NCBI GenBank assembly: GCA_045538305.1 | Contig: JAZSRC010000014.1 | Span: 1 to 16,000, forward strand | Source: SFHK01 sp045538305 | Lineage (GTDB): Bacteria > Bacillota > Clostridia > Christensenellales > Aristaeellaceae | Length of the DNA stretch: 16,000 nucleotides | Direction of reading: 5' to 3' | Part shown: piece by piece, positions 1 through 5,160 of the stretch | How the letters are laid out: each line of letters starts with the position of its first letter | Position numbering within the stretch: position 1 is the stretch's first letter | Program-made: the position numbers and the translations under genes | Notes under the pieces: generated by a model | Databases searched by the model: none | What the model was told of the DNA's origin: nothing | What the model saw: only the letters and a program-made list of their open reading frames with translations

Positions 1-401
1 TCCGCGTGCACGGAGATTTCGCCGGTTTTGGTCTTAAAGACCTTGCCGGTAACGCCCAGAATGTCGCCGATGTCCATTTTCTTGAATTCGGCATAGCTTT
101 CCTCGCCCACGTCGTCGCGGCGAACATAAATCTGGATGCCGCTGTTTCTGTCCTGAAGGTAGGCGAAGGAAGCCTTGCCCATGATGCGGCGGCTCATCAT
201 GCGGCCGGCGATGGAAACCTCCTGATTTTCGAGGGAATCAAAGGAAGCGAGAATTTCATCGGAAAGATGGGTTCTGTCGTAGCGGGTCAGTTCATAGGGG
301 TTCTTGCCCGCAGAGATCAGATCATTCAGCTTATTCATGCGGATTTCATTTTGCTCTGAAACGGCTTCTACAGTGGAAACAACCTGCTTCTCATCGGCCA
401 T
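1..401 (-). CDS. lysS: Lysine--tRNA ligase (class II), N-terminal part, cut by the window edge
   Basis: This is the first 133 codons of class II lysyl-tRNA synthetase, which charges tRNA-Lys with lysine in the cytoplasm. The start ATG (399-401) follows AAAGGAG (411-417) at 9 bases. The translation begins MADEKQVVSTVEA. Residues about 17-50 match the LysRS N-terminal helix and the linker with the typical N-P-Y/F motif (here KNPYEL). Residues about 60-133 are the anticodon-binding OB fold, recognised by SIAGRMMSRRIMGKASFAYL and the following QDRNSGIQIYV. The catalytic domain lies outside the window. It sits downstream of greA in the same direction, an order common in Firmicutes, but with a terminator and a second hairpin in between. 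No T-box leader is present. Identity is firm; the rest of the gene cannot be judged. Confidence 0.94.
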   Translation of the reverse strand, partial: MADEKQVVSTVEAVSEQNEIRMNKLNDLISAGKNPYELTRYDRTHLSDEILASFDSLENQEVSIAGRMMSRRIMGKASFAYLQDRNSGIQIYVRRDDVGEESYAEFKKMDIGDILGVTGKVFKTKTGEISVHA

Positions 402-423
402 AAGTTTTAGCTCCTTTACGTAA

Positions 424-441
424 GCGCCGGTATTCCGGCGC
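424..441 (-). repeat. Perfect hairpin in the lysS leader just upstream of its ribosome-binding site
   Basis: GCGCCGG and CCGGCGC are perfect 7-bp arms around a 4-base loop. The hairpin ends 6 bases before the AAAGGAG of lysS and begins 11 bases after the T-tract of the preceding terminator. It has no T-tract of its own, so it is not a terminator. It could stabilise or process the lysS mRNA 5' end or affect translation; the role is inferred from position only. Confidence 0.6.
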
Positions 442-452
442 GGATAATCATG

Positions 453-480
453 AAAAAAGGCCTGCCAAAGGAGGCAGGCC
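453..480 (-). terminator. Rho-independent terminator between greA and lysS
   Basis: On the minus strand, GGCCTGCC (473-480) pairs perfectly with GGCAGGCC (459-466) around a 6-base loop and is followed by six T residues (453-458). It lies 21 bases after the greA stop. I see no good promoter in the roughly 50 bases between it and lysS. It may therefore be a leaky terminator that sets the greA:lysS ratio rather than a complete stop. Confidence 0.88.
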
Positions 481-501
481 CAAGAAACATAAGCCTGCTT
501 A

Positions 502-990
502 TTATCTGCGTTTGATATTGCGGATGGCAAGTTTGATAACGCCGCCGGGCGTCTGCGCGTCGACAACTTCGCCCACACGTCTGCCCATGAGGGCTGCGCC
601 AATGGGGGAATCGGCGGAAATATGAAGCTTGGAGGGATCGGCTTCGGTATAGCCGACGATTACATATTCGTCCTCTTCCTGATATTCCTCGTCGAATACG
701 GTTACGACGGTGCCTACGGATACGGTATCGGTGCTGATCTGCTTTTCGTCAACGACGATGGCATTGGCGAGCAGCTCTTCCAGCTGCATAATGCGGCTGT
801 TTACGCGGGCTTCCTCGTTCTTTGCCTCGTCATACTCGGCGTTTTCGCTCAGATCGCCGTGCGCGCGGGCTTCGGCAATATCTTTTACAACCTGGGCGCG
901 TTTGACTACCTTAAGATCGTTCAGCTCTTCTTCAAGCTTACGCTTTCCGTCGGGAGTAAGTACTACGCCTTCCTGGATGTTTTCTGCCAT
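502..990 (-). CDS. greA: Transcription elongation factor GreA
   Basis: GreA rescues backtracked RNA polymerase by inserting a coiled coil into the secondary channel and stimulating cleavage of the transcript 3' end. The 162-residue product has the family's usual length. Residues about 1-80 form the antiparallel coiled coil, with the tip motif HGDLSENAEYDEAKNE. D46 and E49 correspond to the E. coli catalytic pair D41/E44. Residues about 85-162 are the FKBP-like domain, with SPIGAALMGRRVGE and the terminal TPGGVIKLAI. The frame is open to 1128, but I chose the ATG at 988-990. It has an AGAGG ribosome-binding site 8 bases upstream and matches the family N-terminus, and the upstream ATGs lie before the predicted transcription start. 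The gene is transcribed from the strong promoter at 1094-1122 and is followed by a terminator, then lysS. Confidence 0.97.
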   Translation of the reverse strand: MAENIQEGVVLTPDGKRKLEEELNDLKVVKRAQVVKDIAEARAHGDLSENAEYDEAKNEEARVNSRIMQLEELLANAIVVDEKQISTDTVSVGTVVTVFDEEYQEEDEYVIVGYTEADPSKLHISADSPIGAALMGRRVGEVVDAQTPGGVIKLAIRNIKRR

Positions 991-1050
991 ACTATGAACC
1001 TCTCTTATTCCATGCATCCCATGCATGCAAAATTGCCGAAAGCAAGATAA

Positions 1051-1074
1051 GGAACACCGCGTATACGGTGCTCC
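1051..1074 (-). repeat. Inverted repeat in the greA 5' leader
   Basis: On the minus strand, GGAGCACCG pairs with CGGTGTTCC (nine pairs, one of them G-U) around a 6-base loop. It begins about 13 bases after the predicted greA transcription start. No T-tract follows, so it is not a classical terminator. Between it and the greA start codon is a short tandem repeat of CATGCAT (1011-1017 and 1020-1026). A structured leader of about 97 bases is long for this window, where other leaders are 20-40 bases. Confidence 0.5.
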
Positions 1075-1093
1075 CAGCTTTACGGACGCGGAT

Positions 1094-1122
1094 ATTATAC
1101 AACTATATTTTCTCTGTGTCAA
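1094..1122 (-). promoter_or_regulatory. Sigma-A promoter of greA
   Basis: The -35 box is TTGACA (1117-1122), the spacer is 17 bases, and the -10 box is TATAAT (1094-1099), all on the minus strand: a perfect consensus. The predicted start of transcription is near 1087. The promoter is divergent from the plus-strand promoter of the MBL-fold gene. Confidence 0.93.
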
Positions 1123-1188
1123 GCACATTCATTTTGAGTTCTGGTTTGAAGTTTCTGTGATTATGGGATTTTCGTTTGGACAAAAGTA

Positions 1189-1197
1189 TGGTATACT
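1189..1197 (+). promoter_or_regulatory. Extended -10 promoter of the MBL-fold hydrolase gene
   Basis: TGGTATACT (1189-1197) contains an extended -10 (TG, one base, TATACT). No good -35 lies 17 bases upstream (TTTTCG at 1169-1174), which fits a promoter dependent on an extended -10. Transcription would start near 1204, giving a leader of about 24 bases that includes the GGAGG ribosome-binding site. Confidence 0.6.
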
Positions 1198-1227
1198 CAA
1201 AAAAAGAATATGCGGAGGCGTTAGATT

Positions 1228-2040
1228 ATGAAGCTTATGTATCTGGGCACCGCGGCGGCGGAAGGCGTGCCGGCCGTTTTCTGTAAATGCAAAATGTGCG
1301 AATATGCCAGAAGAGTGGGTAATAATGAGGTAAGAACTCGGTCCGGCGCACTGATTGACGATTGTCTGAAGATTGATTTTCCCGCTGATGCGTACATGCA
1401 GGCGCTCAAGCACGGCCTTGATTATTCACAATTGAAGCATGTGCTGATTACCCATATCCACGAGGATCATTATTGTGTGAAGGAATTCGGAAACCGAAGG
1501 TATCCTTACTCGCAAACGCCCAAAACCGAGCCACCACTGACGGTGTACGGAAGCCGGCCTGGCTATGAAATGATAAAAGGAATATTGGAGGAGGGCGTTT
1601 TGGAGTATAAGGTGCTTTCGCCCTATGTACCTGTACAGATCATGGACTATACGATAATACCCTTTCCGGCAGTTCATGCGGTGGCCGCGAATATTCAGCC
1701 GCTTTTTTATCTGATTGAAAAGGGGAACGAAGCGCTTTTGTACGCGCACGACACGGATAAGTTTACCGACGAGCATTTGGAGCACCTGAAGGGAAAACGC
1801 CTGACGATGGCGTCGCTGGATTGCACAAACGGCATATTGGACGTTGACTATATAGGTCACATGGGCATCAAGGACAATATCCTGATGCGCGAGAAGCTAT
1901 ATTCAATCGGCGCGGCGGATGATCATACGGTGTTTGTGGCGAATCATTTTTCTCATAACGGGCTGGTCCCGCACGAGGAAATGGAGAAGCGTCTGCCGGG
2001 GTTCCTGGTTTCCTATGACGGAATGATGGTAAATACCTGA
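1228..2040 (+). CDS. PhnP-like metallo-beta-lactamase-fold hydrolase
   Basis: This 270-residue protein is a cytoplasmic metallo-hydrolase of the PhnP branch (COG1235-like) of the metallo-beta-lactamase fold. Known members cleave cyclic phosphodiesters or have no assigned substrate. The metal-binding motif is THIHEDH (H76, H78, D80, H81). H150, D175 (in YAHDTD) and H240 (in NHFSH) are placed to complete a dinuclear site. After the first strand, CKCKMC supplies C19-x-C21-x2-C24, resembling the extra structural zinc site of PhnP. No phn genes are nearby, so a phosphonate role is not supported. The start has GGAGG 9 bases upstream. It is monocistronic, with its own promoter and a bidirectional terminator downstream. 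The fold is sure; the substrate is unknown. Confidence 0.87.
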   Translation: MKLMYLGTAAAEGVPAVFCKCKMCEYARRVGNNEVRTRSGALIDDCLKIDFPADAYMQALKHGLDYSQLKHVLITHIHEDHYCVKEFGNRRYPYSQTPKTEPPLTVYGSRPGYEMIKGILEEGVLEYKVLSPYVPVQIMDYTIIPFPAVHAVAANIQPLFYLIEKGNEALLYAHDTDKFTDEHLEHLKGKRLTMASLDCTNGILDVDYIGHMGIKDNILMREKLYSIGAADDHTVFVANHFSHNGLVPHEEMEKRLPGFLVSYDGMMVNT

Positions 2041-2074
2041 TTTGGCGATGATAAAGTCTTTTTGTGACAAAAAG

Positions 2075-2114
2075 AGCGGCGCTGACGGCATAGATTTTAG
2101 CCGTCGGCGCCGCT
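2075..2114. terminator. Bidirectional rho-independent terminator between convergent genes
   Basis: Arms 2075-2089 and 2100-2114 form a 15-bp stem with one G-U pair around a 10-base loop. On the minus strand it is followed by CTTTTTGT and on the plus strand by CTTTATTCT. It therefore serves both the MBL-fold gene (plus) and the GH43-GH10 operon (minus). The minus-strand T-tract is the better one. Confidence 0.9.
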
Positions 2115-2122
2115 TTATTCTG

Positions 2123-3343
2123 TCAGAAGGTTACGGTGAGGTTCTTGTTTGTTTTATTAAGTACGATTTCGCTTGATTTGCCGCCTGATGTAATTTCATA
2201 GGTTCCACGGAAACCGTCCAGTGTGAACTGGCCGTTTTCATCGGTCTGCACAGCGATTTCAGTGTGCCAGTCGCGCTTGATGCGCTGCTTGAGCGCTTCG
2301 TAGGAGGGCTTTTTACTGCCGTCCTTGCGCACCAGGCCGGCGGGAGCGCCAAGCCATGCGCCGTCGGTGAAGTCCCAGTTTGTGAAGGCTTCAACCTGCG
2401 GGTGGGCGAAGAGCGTATCGATCATGGCGATCAGGTTGTCTGCCTGACGATCTTCGCCTGCGGGCGTGGTGGGCCAGTCGGGGACTTGCCAGTCGTTAAG
2501 GTCTACAATATGCGGGGGCATCAGGTCGCCGGAAACGAAGGTGTTTTCGGTAAAGTGCATTGGCATGCCGAAGGAGGCGAAGCGGTCAAGTACTTCATGC
2601 AGCTTTTCAAGACCCCAGAAGCCCTGATGCTGGTGCGACTGAATACCGATGACATCAATGGGAATGCCTGCGGATAGGCAATCCTCGATCAATTGACGGT
2701 AGCTTTCGGAGGTATTGAAGTCGTTCAGAAGCAGCGTTGCGTTGGGATCGGTTTCGTGCGCCCGGTCGAATACCTTTTTCACCATTTCTACCCGGCCAAG
2801 CTTCTGGCACAAGCGGGTGATTGCGTTTTCTTCTTTATCGAAGATCGGCATGATTACCACTTCGTTGATTACGTCCCAAAGCGTGATATAATCCTTGAAT
2901 GCGCTTACCTCGCGCTTTATACGGAAAAGTTGGTTTTCAAGAACCTCTTCATTCGTTTTGGGCATCAGCCACTTTGCGCTGACCGTGTGCCAGCAAAGCG
3001 GATGCCCCTTTACCAGACAGCCGTTTTCACGAAGATATTTAGCCGCACGCAGGGTTTCCTCCTGCATGGTTTCGCCTTCTCTGGGCTCGTATCGGCCCTG
3101 ATAGAAGGGGAGGGTGCCGTAATTGAATAGCTCTTTCCATGCGTCCCAGTAAATCGCGAGAAGCTCCTTGCGTTCTGTAGGTACGATCGGGTTCAGAAGC
3201 CCGGAGAGGAAAAATACGCCGCAGCCGAACAGAAACTCATGTCTTTTCAGTTTTGCCTGCACCTTGCATCCGGGCATGGGAGTTCCGGCTGCATCCTTTA
3301 CCGTAACGATGGCGGTTGATTTGCGATGGCTGTATTTATCCAT
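2123..3343 (-). CDS. Atypical cytoplasmic GH10-family glycoside hydrolase (endo-xylanase-like)
   Basis: This 406-residue protein is recognisable as glycoside hydrolase family 10, the TIM-barrel retaining endo-beta-1,4-xylanases. Visible family motifs are VKGHPLCWH (111-119), WDVINE with acid/base E161, LLLNDFN (205-210), IGIQSH (232-237) and HFTEN with nucleophile E266. The late W323 region is followed by GLVRKDGSKKPSYEAL. Residues 8-40 form a short beta-rich lead-in, and residues about 362-406 resemble a small carboxypeptidase-regulatory-like beta domain. The usual ENEMKW substrate-binding segment is replaced by TLPFYQGRYEP (78-87), so specificity may not be plain xylan. There is no signal peptide. 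AAAGGAG lies 6 bases before the ATG. It is 25 bases downstream of the GH43 gene and clearly shares its operon. The likely job is cleaving imported xylo-oligosaccharides or a related glycan. Confidence 0.88.
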   Translation of the reverse strand: MDKYSHRKSTAIVTVKDAAGTPMPGCKVQAKLKRHEFLFGCGVFFLSGLLNPIVPTERKELLAIYWDAWKELFNYGTLPFYQGRYEPREGETMQEETLRAAKYLRENGCLVKGHPLCWHTVSAKWLMPKTNEEVLENQLFRIKREVSAFKDYITLWDVINEVVIMPIFDKEENAITRLCQKLGRVEMVKKVFDRAHETDPNATLLLNDFNTSESYRQLIEDCLSAGIPIDVIGIQSHQHQGFWGLEKLHEVLDRFASFGMPMHFTENTFVSGDLMPPHIVDLNDWQVPDWPTTPAGEDRQADNLIAMIDTLFAHPQVEAFTNWDFTDGAWLGAPAGLVRKDGSKKPSYEALKQRIKRDWHTEIAVQTDENGQFTLDGFRGTYEITSGGKSSEIVLNKTNKNLTVTF

Positions 3344-3368
3344 AGTTCTCTCCTTTATATATTATAAT

Positions 3369-4787
3369 TTATTGTGCGTGCAGAGTGAACGCGCCGAGAG
3401 ACACCGTTCCTTCGCCTTCAAAGGTAAAGTACAGGGCGCGTACGCCGTCGGGGATGCTTACTTGCGCGCCTCCCGCGGTCCAGATATTGGTATACTGAAC
3501 CGGAATGCGTGCGATGGTGTCGCCATTCCATTCGGTCTTTATGGAAACAAAGCCGTTTGCATAGCCGCGCGTGTTGATGGTTATGCCGGTAACACCCTGC
3601 ATATCGAAATACTTGAAGCCTGCGGACGAACCGTCGCGCAGATTGCAGACATAGCCGTCGATTTCACAGCCGTCGCCGCCTTCCTGCGTGATTTTTGGAA
3701 AACGGCTGTCCATCCATGCGCTATCTCCTGTTACATACGCCTCTTCATCCCTTGCGGTCAGGTGACAGGCAATGTAGGACGGATAGGCGCCCTTTCCGGG
3801 AAGTGGTGTACCTGCGCAGGAGGTGATTTCGACCTGAGGAATGTGTCCGTCTTCGAGGAAGCAGATTTTTTCTATGCAGCCCTGGCGGGAGAAATTGGTT
3901 CCGTTGGTGTGACGATGATAGAATATGTACCATTGGCCTTCTATTTCCACAATGCTGCCATGGTTGTTGCCGCCGTAATACATGGGCTTTTCCTTTGGCT
4001 TATAGGTGGAAATACCGATGTCGTTATTGGAAACAATCACGCCGCCAAATGCAAACGGGCCGCGAGGGGAATCACCTATGGCATAGCAAAGCTCCGTCAT
4101 CCAGATTGAGGAATAGATGAAATAGTATTTGCCGCCGCGCTTTCTGATGGAAGGGGCTTCAAAAAACTCATGGCCTTCGTAGCCGCTGCCCTTGCTGTAG
4201 GGAGCGCTGGGCGCGACAAACACGGTTTCTTCGCAGATTGTGAGCATATCCTCTTTCAGAACCGTCAGCATCGGCCCATGACGGCGTGAATCGGACCTTG
4301 GACAAAAGCCCGTGAACAGATAGGTTTTTCCATCCTCCGTCAGTACGCCCGGATCAAACTGCGGCTCGTCGCCTTCGCGTTCGCCCAGAAGGCCGCCGTT
4401 TTCATCGTGCACATAGCCGTAGAATTCAAACGGGCCTGCGGGAGAATCGGAAACGGCTACGCTTACAATATTGACCTTGTCAAGAACATAATAAAGGTAA
4501 TACCGTCCGTCGAGACCTACGGTTACATCCGGCGCGTACAGACACATATGCCCGTCGGGGTTGCGCGGATCCTGCTCTTTTCGATAGATTACGCCCTCAT
4601 AGCGCCAGCTGCTCAGGTCATCTGTGGGCGCGGACCAGCATACATAGTCATTTAGGCAGAATACCCAGCCGTTGAAGCGATCATGCGAACCATATACATA
4701 TACGCGCCCGTTAAACACATAGGGTTCTGCGTCGGGGATATACTCCCATGAGGGAAGGTATGGATTCAGCACAGGCTTTTTACTCAT
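3369..4787 (-). CDS. Family 43 glycoside hydrolase (beta-xylosidase / arabinofuranosidase type)
   Basis: This 472-residue cytoplasmic enzyme has the five-bladed GH43 propeller at residues about 5-320. The inverting catalytic set is visible: base D19 in IPDAEPYVF, pKa-tuning D87 in YAPDV, and acid E210 in FFEAPSI. H276 in GGNNHGS is the conserved histidine near the metal site. Residues about 335-472 are a beta-sandwich resembling a family 6 carbohydrate-binding module (GFKYFDMQG, ITINTRGYANGFVSI). GH43 enzymes remove xylose or arabinose from xylan- and arabinan-derived oligosaccharides; the exact linkage cannot be read from sequence. No signal peptide is present. The ribosome-binding site is AAAGGGGG, 11 bases before the ATG, rather far. 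It is the first gene of the operon with GH10. Confidence 0.92.
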   Translation of the reverse strand: MSKKPVLNPYLPSWEYIPDAEPYVFNGRVYVYGSHDRFNGWVFCLNDYVCWSAPTDDLSSWRYEGVIYRKEQDPRNPDGHMCLYAPDVTVGLDGRYYLYYVLDKVNIVSVAVSDSPAGPFEFYGYVHDENGGLLGEREGDEPQFDPGVLTEDGKTYLFTGFCPRSDSRRHGPMLTVLKEDMLTICEETVFVAPSAPYSKGSGYEGHEFFEAPSIRKRGGKYYFIYSSIWMTELCYAIGDSPRGPFAFGGVIVSNNDIGISTYKPKEKPMYYGGNNHGSIVEIEGQWYIFYHRHTNGTNFSRQGCIEKICFLEDGHIPQVEITSCAGTPLPGKGAYPSYIACHLTARDEEAYVTGDSAWMDSRFPKITQEGGDGCEIDGYVCNLRDGSSAGFKYFDMQGVTGITINTRGYANGFVSIKTEWNGDTIARIPVQYTNIWTAGGAQVSIPDGVRALYFTFEGEGTVSLGAFTLHAQ

Positions 4788-4821
4788 GGGAAAGCGAGCC
4801 CCCTTTCTGTAATATCCATAA

Positions 4822-4850
4822 ATGTTAGATTGACAGTATTTATAGGTAAA
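4822..4850 (-). promoter_or_regulatory. Candidate proximal promoter of the GH43-GH10 operon
   Basis: On the minus strand, TTTACC (4845-4850), a 17-base spacer and TAACAT (4822-4827) form a moderate sigma-A promoter. The predicted start near 4815 leaves a leader of about 28 bases, like other genes here. The -35 box lies inside the palindrome at 4836-4853. Confidence 0.45.
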
Positions 4851-4853
4851 TAC
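4836..4853. promoter_or_regulatory. Palindromic candidate operator GTATTTA-N4-TAAATAC
   Basis: The arms are perfect 7-bp inverted repeats separated by TAGG. It overlaps the -35 box and spacer of the proximal promoter candidate for GH43, a position where a bound repressor would block transcription. It has no T-tract and is AT-rich, so an RNA hairpin is unlikely. No regulator gene is in the window. Confidence 0.5.
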
Positions 4854-4934
4854 ATTTTACACCATGTGAATTTGGCTGTCAATTGAGGATTGGGAGGCAG
4901 CGCTGAAGATAAAGCGCGATATAACTGATTTTCC

Positions 4935-4963
4935 TATATTGTACGCGCGCGTACGGCAGTCAA
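4935..4963 (-). promoter_or_regulatory. Candidate distal promoter with a 14-bp palindrome in its spacer
   Basis: On the minus strand, TTGACT (4958-4963) is followed after 17 bases by AATATA (4935-4940); TATAGG at 19 bases is an alternative -10. The spacer contains the perfect palindrome GTACGCGCGCGTAC (4941-4954), directly next to the -10. This is a typical place for a repressor operator. Transcription from here would give GH43 a leader of about 140 bases containing the second palindrome. Confidence 0.45.
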
Positions 4964-5113
4964 GGTTTTTTTGAAAGAATTGCTCTGATTGATGGGCGGT
5001 TCTCTTTTTGTTTGTATTTGTCGCCTCTGCGCTGCGTTATTCCCGCAGTACTGAGAATCTCTCAATATAATTACTTGCGCGGCAATTTTTCTTTTCAATG
5101 CTTCTGCAAAGAA

Positions 5114-5139
5114 AAGGGCTGCATTTCACTGCAGCCCTT
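5114..5139 (-). terminator. Terminator of the three-gene surface operon
   Basis: AAGGGCTGCA (5130-5139 read on the minus strand) pairs perfectly with TGCAGCCCTT (5114-5123) in a 10-bp stem with a 6-base loop, followed by TTC. The T-tract is short (TTTTCTTT overall). It lies 21 bases past the stop codon of the RCC1-repeat gene. Confidence 0.85.
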
Positions 5140-5160
5140 GATGATCTGTATCGTGGCGGT

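Larger units (their letters stand above)
4788..5160. other. Gene-free region between the surface operon and the glycosidase operon
   Basis: This 373-base stretch has no coding sequence I can support on either strand. It holds the terminator of the upstream operon (5114-5139), a T-rich tract on the plus strand (about 4965-5015), and two palindromes with candidate promoters for the GH43-GH10 operon, listed separately. No tRNA, riboswitch or mobile-element remnant is visible. Confidence 0.7.

Noticed and set aside
402..501. T-box riboswitch for lysS
   Set aside because: The leader is too short and has no T-box sequence or specifier stem; lysS-type genes are also usually not T-box controlled.
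991..1128. 46-residue N-terminal extension of greA in the same frame
   Set aside because: It would start upstream of the predicted transcription start, contains no family similarity, and the ATG at 990 has a ribosome-binding site and fits GreA length.
3168..4109. Long plus-strand open frame (313 codons) opposite the GH10 and GH43 genes
   Set aside because: It spans two recognisable minus-strand genes and their junction, has no family resemblance or ribosome-binding site, and is an antisense shadow.
4830..4860. Plus-strand promoter with TTGACA at 4830-4835
   Set aside because: No acceptable -10 lies 16-18 bases downstream and no plus-strand gene follows.
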